Of a stretch of DNA of 64,000 nucleotides, positions 45,233-55,843 are shown piece after piece; the stretch's first letter is position 1, and every line of letters starts with the position of its first letter. The notes under the pieces are model-generated. The model was given only the letters and a program-made list of their open reading frames with translations. It made no database searches and was not told the DNA's origin. The stretch is from Symbiodinium natans (Eukaryota > Sar > Dinophyceae > Suessiales > Symbiodiniaceae): NCBI GenBank assembly GCA_905221605.1, contig CAJNDS010000372.1, positions 50,001 through 114,000 on the forward strand. The letters are read 5' to 3'. Made by a program: the position numbers and the translations under genes.

Positions 45233-46985
45233 CTTAACCCTAAACTCTAAACCCTAAACCCGAAGTCCTAAACCCTAAACTCCCCAAGAAACACAAGGGA
45301 CATGTGTCTCACGAAGCGCTGGTTGCTGTCTGCTGGAATCAGCCGCCCAGCTATGAACCCCATCAGCCCTGCAGTCAACAGACCCTCCATCGTCAACCAC
45401 ATAAGACTCCCTCAAACATTGGCAAATCTTGGGGTGGCTGGTGAATGTATGGACGGCATGCAGCGTTCATGGTGATCAGCACTGAGTCACTGAACCCACC
45501 CCTCAGGGCGTCCTCCAAGACCTCCTCCGCCCCATAGGTGGAAGACGTGGGCAGGCGCTCAGTCATGTCCACCCTGCCAGCTCTGCTCTTTTTGGACTTC
45601 AGCCAGCGGAGGCTCTTAGGGCTCCCAAGATTCTAGCGCCTCACAAGGATTTTCTGCGTTGGGCTTCGGACTCGGGATTTAGAAACTTGCTTAGAACTAC
45701 GCTTCTTTTTTGTGAGCTCATCACCAAGTCACGACCTGGAAGGGCCTAAAAACGTGTCGCACACTCTCCCCGCTTAAGAACCCTAAGCCCCAATCAAAAA
45801 GCAAGTCCAAACCCTAAAACCTATGCCTAGCACCCTACTTTAAAGGTCCCAAAGCCCTGACCCCAATGCCCCCTTTGCCCGGCAAGCCCGGCAAGTGCGC
45901 CTGAGCAGGGGCAGGACGATCAGGAGCGTCAGCACCTGCGGAGGAACGAGATGGAGGAGCCCAGGCCTTCTTAGTGGTGGCAGGGGGTTTTTGGCTTAGC
46001 GTTTTTTTCTCTACGTGGCTTACGTAGGGTCTAAGGCATCAGGGCTTTTGGGGCTTAGGGGTCTTTGGGGGCGCGTAGCAGTGTAGCACCTGCAGAGCTT
46101 AGGCCAGACTTTCGTGCAGCCTCTGCCGTCCTCGACGCATCTGAAGCCTATGTGCATCCTTCAGATGCACGGAGGAAAATCGCCCACTGAGGTGCAATCC
46201 AGCGATTTGGCACGGTGCTGTCCCACACCAGGCTTTAGGGTTTAGTGTTTAGGGTTTAGGGTTTAGGCCTACAGGATCAATTAAGGAACAGCACTGGGAC
46301 ACAAGCATGTGGCAGCATGTGCCAGAAATGTCCATATGCCACAGGACCAACTGACATGTGGATGTCTTTAGTATCTTAAAGTCTGGGGGCAGAAACCACC
46401 CGAAGGCTCGCAATCTGAACTTCTTTACGAGCTGGGGAAAAGCTAGCTGATGGCCTTGACAGAGTATGTTTAGAAACCCCAAACCCTAAACCCTAAACCC
46501 TAAACCCGAAACCCTAAACCCTAAACCCTAAAGAGTCGAACGGCTGCCCTCGGCTGCGTGAGGCTATTGGAGATGCTCCAACTGCCGGAGACTATGTGAA
46601 CTGTGACACGGTGCTCCTGGGGAGCACTTTCATACGTTCCGGAAGCGGCTGGCCTATCCGGGAAGCAGCTCTCCCTCCCTCTATCAGGAAGCAGCTCTCC
46701 CTCTCTCTGGGCTGTCAATGTCGACCTAGAACAGTGAAATTGACACAAGGACAATAGGCCGCAAGAGTAACAATGCGAACAAACAATCAATACTCACTAT
46801 AGTCATAGTATCAGGAACAAGAAAAAGAACAAGAGCAAGAGCAAGAACAAGAGCAAGAGCAAGAACAAGAACAACAGGGATACAGAAGGCCCTCAGGGAT
46901 GAAGAACCCTCGGAGCTGCAGGTTCCGATCCGGCCCAGGTCTTCAAAGGGTTTGGTTTAGGGTTTCGGGTTTAGGGTTCAGGGCT
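45233..46985. repeat. Scattered telomere-type tracts in a gene-poor stretch
   Basis: CCCTAAA at 45,233-45,285, TTTAGGG at 46,233-46,267, CCCTAAA at 46,476-46,531, TTTAGGG-like at 46,950-46,985. No gene could be resolved from 45.3 to 47.6 kb. Confidence 0.7.
46815..46877. repeat. AAGAGC/AAGAAC hexamer minisatellite
   Basis: About ten units of AAGAAC or AAGAGC in tandem. Confidence 0.9.
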
Positions 46986-47699
46986 TAGGGCTTGAAGGCT
47001 TAAGGGACTGTGGGCCTTCCAAGGTTAGGGGTTAGGTTGGCTCTTGGTTGGAGCCTGGTTACCGGTGGTTTCGGGGGGGTTTTGGAGAAGCCGCGTGCTC
47101 AGAAGTGTAGGACTTCTGAGGGCTCCGCGGGGTTTGGATGGGTTTTGAAGAGTTTTGTTCCCTGTAGGCTACGAAAGCCATCGGACCATGACTTAGAGTA
47201 TACGGTACGCTTCTTGTTGGCGCAGCCAAGACAGACTTGCCATGACAGGCGCCTCCAGGGGCCTTAGCTCAACAGGGAGCAATGCCTGGAGCAAATTTTT
47301 GTTTTAAAATGATTGAAAAGCCGCCCTGCGAGCTCGCAGGGTGATGAAGCATCTGATGCTGCCACATTCAGCAGCTGTCAGACAGACTCGACTGCCTGAT
47401 GAAACTATCGATTGGGGTTGCTGTGCGGTTCGGCCTTACATGTAGTCCCAATTTTGCGATAGCTATCATCTGAGCAGGCGAGCATGCAGAATTGGATTTT
47501 TTTCTTCTGTCGGTCCATGAGGACACTCCTATCTATGCATTGGTCACAGACAATGCCCTACCTAACGCACGCTCCCCAGGCCGCCATGAGCTCAGCAGCA
47601 TGCCAAGCAGTTTGACCGCCCCCACCTCAGGCGCTCCGCATCTAAATCAAAGAGGTTTGGGCTCTTTTCCTGGCCCTGAAACAAGCTTTGGAAAGTTCA

Positions 47700-50600
47700 G
47701 AGAGTGTCAGGCTGTGTTGGGCCAGGCTCCGGACTTGTAAGTGAGCGTTGTCAGCTCGGCCGTCACCTGGCAAGGCAATGGGGTTGCGAGGCAGGTCTGA
47801 CAGGTCACACAGGCCGGCTGCGCGATGAGAAAGACGATGGCGCCGGGAAGCGGGTTGGTAGGAGAGATGGCCTCGGTACTTCAGTACTCTCAGCCCATGA
47901 GCAGGTGCTGCATGATGTTGCCAGGTACCAGCATCCCTGAGGGCTCCACGAAACGGGACAAATACCAAAGGCACGTCAACGTCCCAAGCGGAATGAGCCT
48001 GAGAGAGGGGACACAGCTCGAAAAAAACAAATGCGAGACCCATGCCAGGCCCCGAGTTCATGAGGCGCAGGCGCCAGGGATGCTGCCAACAGAGATACCT
48101 CCAATGCTGCAATTTGTAGCGAACGGGGGTCCATGCTTTTGCCAGACTCGCAGTCGACGTTCAGCCATGCCGCCAGTGCATCGCAGACTGCCATCTGCCG
48201 CTTTCTCTGAAGCAGGTTGGTGACCTTGTTGCCAAGATCTGCCAAGCTCCGAGGAAAAAGTTGCAAGAGAGAGAGAGAGAGCGCGAATCTTTTGTTGCTT
48301 TCTCTGAGGCGTGAGCCCAAATCACAAAGGCTACAACCAGCGGGCTCGCCTTGCTTTGCACAGGGCATGCCTTCTTGGAGCTTCGGCTTCAGGGAGCTGG
48401 GATAGCGGACAGGGACTTGGGGGGGGAAGCGCATTTAAACCACATACTGCCCGGGCAGTCTGAAGTCTGCAAGTTTAGACAGAGGTCCTCAGATCCGCAC
48501 ACAGAGCCACATGGAGAGTCCCTCAACAATCATTGAAGAGATGTACCACCTGGCAGCATGCAACGGTTCGCAACCAGCATCCACACCAAAAGGATGCGGC
48601 GGCACGCCAATGCCAGACATGCTGCGCAAGACAAGGCTCATTTGTGCAGTGTCACCAAGATGCCGGCACATCTCCACCCTGGATACTGTCTGCGACGACA
48701 TCCATATACGCCTTCGGGGGAGCTCAACAGGCTCACGGCTGGCAGCTCATGGGTGTATTCTGGGGGCCCTGCCCAGAGAACAGGCAGCTGCGAGCCCAGG
48801 ACCCACCGATAAGGTCTGCCATCGACACATGGTCTTGCAGTGCTCTCTGCGTCTGTCGTCCTCCTCTCTCTCTCTAGAGCCAGGCCCACAGGTCTACGAA
48901 GTTGTTTTTTGCCCCTCTTCTTCTGGTAGTTTCGGGTGCCCACCCTTCCGATCTGCAGGACCCCGGAATTGGGGGCCAAGCCGAAGAGACGCCCTGTGCC
49001 GACTCTCGGCTGGTCCAACACCCGACAGCTTTTCTTTTGAAAACACAATAAAAAAAAAAGTCTCTTGGGGGGCAGCGGCAGAAAGCATTTGGGGTCGTTT
49101 TGTAGATGGACGGGAGCGAAATTCGCGCGGCTTGCGCGCGTTCAAGTGTCAGCTGTTGTTATTCAGACCGCCAGTGCTTCGACGTGCATGCCGTTAGAAC
49201 CGTGGTTCGTGATTCTTGAGGGAAGACAGCGTCGGGACACAGGCAGCCCAGCATTTCAGCCTGTCTTGTCGACCCTTGCGAGCCTCGGAGCCCGGTTTGG
49301 ACCCTTCTTTCTGGGACCCCTAAGGTGCCAGGACCTCTTCCCTTGCTGCACGTGAACTGGCACACGAAACGTTTGCTAAGCCCCTCTAAACCTCAATTTC
49401 AGGAGCTTCACAACCATGCAAGACGCTGCCGCAAGGTGTCACGGCTGAAGCGCGCGCGCTTACGTGGGCTCTGACTCAACCCGCCAGGGGTACAAACCGA
49501 AGTGACCAAGAGAGCGCCAGAAGTAGCCAGCCAGCCTGCAAGACAAGGGCAAGGTCGCATGGCTCGAATACATGCACGGGATCAAGACTGAAAACTCTCA
49601 CACCCTCACTCTGCCCTCCCTCCACTGGGCGCACTCAGCTTGCACGAAGCTGTCGAAGTCTGCCAAAGTCCCGAACCACGTCATCTGAAAGAGACGAGCT
49701 GTCAACCACCAGCTGGACATGCTTGGACTTGGACTGCGTTTCTAGCATTTTCTAAAAAGGAGATCATGGCGTGCTCTACTTGTACACACATACCTCATAC
49801 CTTCATGCCTGCAACTTGCTGGATTAAAAGTGGCATAGGACAGTCTTGGTCTGGGCCACCCACAATGCATGCTTGGATGACTTCTCTGTCCTAGCAGAAT
49901 GCACAAGCGCAATGCTCTACTAGCCATCGGCAAGTCTACGAAGCCCCCAGAATCAGCAACCATCTCGGCGCCGGACGCAAGCAATCCTTTCCCCTGTCTC
50001 AGGCAACCTGTGCGAAACCTCAGGCCACAACTTCAAGAAAAACGGCCTTCGGAAATTCTGAAGGAAGCCAGGTCGACGCAATCTTTAAGCCGTAAACCAT
50101 AGACAACTTGCAAGGCTGAGCCCGAGGCACTGCAACAGTAGCATTGGGCATTGGCTGCCTGGAACCTGGATTAGGGGCGATAAGCCGCCGCATGCCACCG
50201 GAATGTTGTGTCACTACAGCCGATCTCATCATTGCGAATTCTGAAGCCTCAGCCTTCCGCGCAAACTTAGAGGTGAGCGACTCTAAATCAGTGTCATGGC
50301 GTTGGCAGATCATGGCAAACACGGGAACTTGGGATGTTCCCCCTTGTACCAACAGTCCTTAATAGGGCTTAGAGTGCCCCCTATTAGAATCCCGATTAAG
50401 GAGCTTTGAGTAGAAGGGGGAGCAGCCCAAACGGGAGCTCCGGAGGTGCTTCTGCGGGCCCAGCTCGGCTAAGTGTTGCCGAAGGATCGTCATGTCTCTG
50501 TGGAAAGACCTGCACGGGAACCGATGGCAGCAACCCTCTGGCTCTCTGAACTCTGAACCCCCTGAAGTTTAGGGTTTAGGGTTTAGGGTTTGGGGTTTAG

Positions 50601-53122
50601 GGTTTAGGGTTTACGGCTTAGGGTGCCGGAACTGGCCTCAGGAAATGCACGCCGAGGATGCAGATGACGGACTGCAGGGCAGGCCAGACGGTGATGCTCA
50701 TCGTGGCATTCCTCGGTGTTGGGCAAACGGTAAGACCGACATCATTTCTCTCTCACTCTCTCTCTCACACACACACCAACAAAATCAGAGAGCAAGTGCA
50801 AGAGCCAGGCCTGGGGAACATGCAGATGAGCGCCCAGTTGATGACGGTGGTCCTTAGCATGGTAAGGTTTGGAGGGCTTTGCTTCCAACCCTCGAGCTGA
50901 GGCAGCGGCACCATGAGCCCAAAGTACACCTGGCACGATGGGCGCGTGACGCATGAAGCACGGCAGGGAGTCGCCCTCAGATGTTCCCAGAGCAAGACGC
51001 GGGGACGACCGGCGCGAAGATCACCGGGCGGATCTCCACGCGGTTCTTAAGGTCGTTCCTGCGGCAGCCGATTCGGAGCAGCTGCGCTCTCTGACATGGA
51101 CTTCGGGCTCAGGAGCTCCTGTGAGCCCATGCAAACGCAGCCATCTCAAACACGCACCACAACCGCGTAGCCTGTGGCCGCACCAGGCGTCGGCAAAACA
51201 CACGCGAACACCCCTGTGAGAGAGTCTCAGGAGTGCACGTAGCTGGGGTCCCACAACACAAGCATGGTCTTGGAGTAGTACAGGAACGCGCCAATGCTCT
51301 CCACCCCTTCCTGAGTCGGAGATGGAGAATGCACGCATTCCATGCATGCAAAGCAACCTTGCCATCCGGAGTCCCTAAACCCTAAACCCTAAACCCTGAA
51401 CCCCCAACCCTAAACCCTAAACACCCAACCCCCCCAACCCTAAACCCTAAACACCCAACCCTAAACCCTAAACCCCCTAAACCCGAAACCCGAAACCCGA
51501 AACCGGCCCTGAGGCTCCGCACCTTCTTGAGAACGGGGTCCTTTTGGTGGATGCAAACCTGGAATCCCAAGCACGAGGCTGCCCCAGGCTGCTAGAATAT
51601 TTAAACAATATATATCTCTACCTGTAATTTATACTTTTTTCTCAAACATGCACTTAGATAATAGTGTAAGACCAGAATAATTAACGGACAATACTAATGA
51701 CAATAACACGCAACTGACTGACAACAAACAAAAAAAACAACAACACTTTATAGCCCCCCCCCCCCCGGGATGCCTTATCCAAGAAGACCTTCTGCTTCGG
51801 TCGCCAGAGGAAGAGGACCTGCCCCGTGGGTTGAAAGTAGAATTCCAGGAATGGTGGGCCGTCTGATGGGGCTTTCCGAAGTTAGGCGGGGTGCCATATT
51901 GGGGTTCTTGGTATAAGGGAATCCTATTATTTGGAAGATCTAATATTAAGGGCCCCTTATTTCCGCAAACCCAAAACCCTGAGCCCCAAACCCTAAACCC
52001 CAAACCCTAAACTCTAAACTCCTTTTTGGGCGCGGGAGAGCTGCAGGTCAACAAGTGGGGGGACGGCACCGACAGAAAGGTCGTGAGGCCAAAGATGGAA
52101 GTCCAAGCCTTGGTGGCCGATATGGGTTTAGGGTTTAGGGTTTAGGGTTTAGGGTTTAGGGTTTAGGGTTTAGGGTTCAGGGTTAGGGTTTAGGGCTTAG
52201 GGCTTAGGGCTTGGGGCTTGGGGTTTAGGGTTTAGGGTTTAGAGTTTAGGGTTTAGGGTTTAGGGTTTCGGGTTCAGGGTTCAGGGTTTCGGGGTTTCGG
52301 GCGGAGAAGGTTCAGGGCTTCGGCTCTGACGGGCCTTGACAAACCCGTGGCCCTGCTTGGATCCCGGCCGCATAGTAATAGGTTCCACCCACCACAGCGG
52401 ACCTGGCGAGACAAACCTTGCGCCTACATGCGTAGTTCTCCAAACTAGGGTCCCTTTTTTGGGATCCCTTTTTAAGGGTGCCGCCTTGTGATTGGCTACC
52501 CAGAAAGGAACCCTAATCTAGGAACATACTGTACCCACACTGCAACGAAAGCGTAGCACTGCCCAGTCTACCACACATGTCCATCAACTATCCGCCTGAT
52601 ATTGTCAACGATTTATGGTGAGTTCTCTACATTAGGGTCTCTTTTTTGGGTCGCCAAATAAGAGGGGCCGCCTTATAATCAGGACCCAAAAGGGGACCAC
52701 ATGTTTGACAAGCCACCACCAAAAACCATACATGCATCAAGGCCCCTGCTCCAGCTCTACAAAGTAGGGCAGCAGGTGGAAAGCCCTCAAGGCCTCAATA
52801 GGGAAAAAGGTGACGGGAAAATGAGCGGTTTGGACAAGATTCCGCTGTTCCACGGCAACTTGCCCAGGCTCCCCGCCATCCCGACACCTCCGCTGAGGAT
52901 GCTCAAGAAGACGGCTGGCGCCTAGGCTAAGGGAGCACTCGGCGTCCGTGCCAGGTGAGGGCATGCTGGGAGGCCGACTTGGTTGTAGTACAGCAGCAGC
53001 ACCATGACCTTGCAGGGCCATGGCACCTGGTCCCTTTCAACAGCAGATCCGACCTGCCGAAGCCCGCACCTTCAAAAAGGTGTTGGCCCTCCAGCTATGG
53101 GACCAGAACTGGTCGATCTCCC
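47700..53122 (-). CDS. Dinoflagellate multi-membrane protein with TIR-like N-terminal module
   Basis: Resolved minus-strand exons: 53122-53070, 53008-52979, 51558-51523, 51310-51239, 51171-51119, 51058 to about 51010, 50929-50811, 50711-50637, 50509-50433, 50327 to about 50170, 49890-49864, 49684 to about 49620, then probable 48678 to about 48600 and 47998-47895. Most junctions are AG|G with GC, GT or GA donors and matching phases. The N-terminal part reads EIDQFWSHSWRANTF, LLLYYN, VCIHQKDPVLKK, EGVESIGAFLYYSKTMLVLW, then RLWCVFEMAAFAWAH: the order of a TIR-like fold (SH.W start, S..ML..W, Y..RLWCVFE). Hydrophobic exons follow (WPALQSVICILGVHFL; WYISSMIVEGLSMWL; PLGTLTCLWYLSRF), then FGTLADFDSFVQAECAQ. 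I recall this arrangement as an expanded lineage-specific dinoflagellate family of unknown function; that is memory, not a search. The 3' extent and several middle exons are unproven. Confidence 0.6.
50328..50432 (-). mobile_element. Family A fold-back element that is exactly one intron (introner)
   Basis: On the minus strand the exon 50,509-50,433 (ending AGCTCCC, phase 1) is followed by GTTTGGGCTGCTCCCCCTT, and the next exon starts after GGGGGAACATCCCAAG. The 105-bp intron is bounded GT...AG and its ends are the element's terminal inverted repeats. Removing it restores the reading frame (…LRSS|LPVFAMICQRH…). TCCCGT occurs at both junctions, like a target duplication. Related copies: 23,847-23,952; 41,383-41,495; half copy 45,068-45,116. 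Confidence 0.8.
50567..50622 (-). repeat. TTTAGGG array inside an intron
   Basis: About 8 units, inside the intron 50,636-50,510 of the TIR-like membrane protein gene. Confidence 0.9.
51373..51503 (+). repeat. CCCTAAA array inside an intron
   Basis: CCCTAAA, AACACCCAACCC and CCCGAAA variants within the intron 51,522-51,311 of the same gene. Confidence 0.9.
51868..51972. mobile_element. Fold-back element, family B, inverted copy
   Basis: GGGGCTTTCCGAAGTTAGGC at the left and CCTTATTTCCGCAAACCC at the right; aligned with the reverse complement of 35,687-35,783 throughout. Lies in a large intron of the membrane protein gene, next to a CCCTAAA tract (51,970-52,020). Confidence 0.65.
52120..52300 (-). 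repeat. TTTAGGG array
   Basis: About 25 units with CTTAGGG, CTTGGGG and TTTCGGG variants, in a large intron of the membrane protein gene. Confidence 0.92.
52444..52698. mobile_element. Two adjacent fold-back elements, family C
   Basis: Element 1 at 52,444-52,522: ACTAGGGTCCCTTTT at the left against AAAGGAACCCTAATCTA at the right. Element 2 at 52,631-52,698: ATTAGGGTCTCTTTTTTGGG against GACCCAAAAGGGGACC. Both contain GGG(T/G)..GCCGCCTT and are about 70-80 bp. Confidence 0.6.
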
Positions 53123-53689
53123 CTGAGCTGCGCTGTGAAAGAAGGGGACGCTCGGCGAAGCGCACACGAACCAAGGCTTCGAGCTCCACTTCTGGGCCAA
53201 GGGTCGGGTCTGGAAGCTCAGCATGTAGTCCTCAGGGCACGCATCCGCACCTGCTTACTTTTGAGACATCCCCCAAGAGGGTCTGAGCCAGCGGCATCGA
53301 AGGACTCTGTGCGTCTGACGACGTTCTCTGCAGACCTCATAGCACACTTGCGATGCATGTTCCTGCTGCCGTGCCTTCATTGGACTCATGATGACTCGTG
53401 GGAAACTCCTTACTTAGCACCCCCTAGCCCGCTCGGCACTGCAATCCTTGTGGTGTCATGGACATCTGGGGGGTGTCCATCCTTTCCCTTCTGTCCGCCG
53501 AGCACATCTTACAAAGTATTGCCACAACCTTGAGGAACCTCTGCAATCATGCAAGATGGCGAGAATCTGAAGCTGCCCCTCAAAGCAAACTTAAGTGCCT
53601 GACGCCATGGCTTGACCGATCAGAGACCTCCCGAAGCCATTTCGCGTAGACCTGGGCTCATAGACTTGTGGGGCAGATTTAGGGACATG

Positions 53690-54060
53690 GGAACCCTAAA
53701 CCCTTAACCCTAAACCCTGAACCCTAAAACCGTGGCTGGGGCACGGGGAGGCTTCCGAGAGCCTTGAAACCTCCTTAAGCAGCTTGGCCCAACATGACCC
53801 GAGTTTTGGAGTTTTGGACTCCCAAGCTCCCAAGCCCCTGTAAGGTCCAGCATGACAAGATGCTAAGGCCCTGAAAGCGCTGAAAGCACTGAAAGCCCTG
53901 AAAGCACTGAAAGCCCTGAAAGCCCTAAAGGCCCTGAAAGCCCCAAGCTATCCCGGGGTTCCAGCCTTCGGTCTCGCAAGACGGCCCCGAGGTTGACCCT
54001 GAGAGCGCGGGTGGGGTTTAGGGCTTGGGGTTTAGGGTGTAGTGCTTAGGGTTTGGAGTT
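53690..54060. repeat. 10-bp minisatellite and telomere-type remnants
   Basis: 53,871-53,942 is seven to eight copies of CTGAAAGCCC/CTGAAAGCAC. Short CCCTAAA (53,690-53,725) and TTTAGGG-like (54,005-54,050) tracts flank it. Confidence 0.85.
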
Positions 54061-54279
54061 GTGCTTTCATTTTTTCCTGAATAGGTTCTCTTACAAGGCA
54101 AGAAGGGAAATTAGAATATCCCAAAGCACAACCCAGACAGGTTGTGGGTGTCAAGGAAGGTGTACCTGGAGTCATGAGGCATCATTCTCATGCTGCAGCA
54201 GCTACCCACAAAACGCAAGAAAACAGCTAATGTCGCACGATATGGTTTGAGGGGGCGGCGACTTCGGGGTGATCTAAAA

Positions 54280-55335
54280 CCTCTAAACCCCAAAGCCCCG
54301 AAATGACCTGAACTCCTAAACCCCTAAAGACCCCTCAAAACCCCCAAACCCCTAAACCCTTAAACACCCCTCGCACCCCCAAAACTCCTAAACACCCCTT
54401 AAACCCGCTAAACCCCTAAAACGCTCAAACCTAAAGCCTCCCATGAAACCCCTCAAACCCCTAAAGGCCCTCAACTCCTGGGCCCCCAAGCAGGGGCTTG
54501 TAGGCCCTGGTGGCCCGAAGGAGCTGCGGGGAGTTCAAGCCTCAGGGTGTTCGCGCTTTTGGAGGGGGGGCGGGAGTTTGTTGGGGGGTTTGGGGGGGAG
54601 TTGAAGAGAGTTCGGGGTGAGTTTGGGGGGCGTTTGGCGGGAGTCTGGGGCGAGTTTGGGGGGAGAGTGGGGGTTGGGGGTTTGGGGTTTAGAGGGATTG
54701 GAAGGATTTCAGGGTTTAGCGGTTTTAAGGGTTCAGGGTTTAGGGGTTGCCACCGCCGCAAGGATGTTCGGGGTTAAGGGTTTAGGGCTCGGATTTTGGG
54801 GTTTTGGGGGGTTAGGGTTCCGGAAGGACAATTGCCAGGCTTTGAGGACTGGGTGTTATTGAGTTTCGCAAAACAGAACACCCTGGACCCGGACCCCAAA
54901 CTCTAAACGGCCCTAATTGCACTGAAAACTTAGAAACCTTATCTAGAAACCTTAAGCCACCCACAACACCTCCCAAGCCTACTGCCTCTAAGCACTCCTA
55001 AGCCAAACGAGAGTTTTCCGGTCTGGTCGCGAAGGCCTACGACCCCAAAAGCAGCGTTGCTTGCGTTGCTCGGACTCCCTAGACCCTGAAACCCCAAGCA
55101 TCAAGAAAAGCCCAGAGTGCCCCTCAAGGGCCTGAGCAAGCTTCAGCGCCAGGGTTGTTGACCCCCAACCCTAAACCCTAAACCCTAAACCCTCAACCCT
55201 GGGGACCCCCACGGAAGGAAACCATCGAAGCTAGGGTTCGCCTCTGGCTGATGGACGTCAGTGTGGGCCTCAATCACTCGCAAAGGCCACGATGTGGTTG
55301 GCCCCTGGGTTTAGGGTTTTGCTACCAGGGTTTAG
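54280..55335. repeat. Very degenerate telomere-type region
   Basis: CCCTAAA/CCCCTAAA-like at 54,280-54,450, GGGTTTGGGG-like at 54,550-54,830 and CCCTAAA at 55,165-55,198. No gene resolved from 53.7 to 55.8 kb. Confidence 0.65.
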
Positions 55336-55843
55336 GATTTAGGGGAGGGGGATCGGGATTGTGACCGGGTTTCTAAAGCCAAGCTTCAAAGAGTTGTCTC
55401 TCAAAGTGTAGACGGCCCTCATGGTCCCTTTGCCGGGGGAAGGGACCGGGTTATGACAGGGAGCGGACATCAGAAAAGGGACCATCATTCCAAGCGCTGG
55501 CGATAAAGCGCTGGCGATATACAGACAAAGCCAGCTCCCGAAGCACCTAGAATAAACCCTTCCCTCATCCAGCCAAGTCCGGGCAGCTCCAACGCCTGGA
55601 ATGCACAACACGGGACCCTGTGGGCCGGGTGTTTCGTGTCTCTGTGTGCCCCACATGCGCTGCGTTGTCCGCGAAGTCGAGCCCAGCATACTGGACCTCA
55701 GGTCGAGGGTCGCACATCCTAACTCCTATGGTTGGGTCTTAGGGGTTTTAGGGGACCTTATAGCACGCGTTTACTTTTTTCTGTGAGAGAGCAAGGCTGC
55801 TTTGGACAGAGCCTTCCAGTGATGCCCCCACATTGGATCAACT

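Noticed and set aside
48511-49197. 228-codon plus-strand ORF
   Set aside because: Composition is irregular, no family is recognised, and the minus strand of the same region carries phase-consistent exons.
49801-49863. Extension of the exon at 49,890 to a GT at 49,800
   Set aside because: The conserved family order (DREVIQACI followed directly by WFGTLADFD) shows that the exon ends at 49,864; the rest is open intron.
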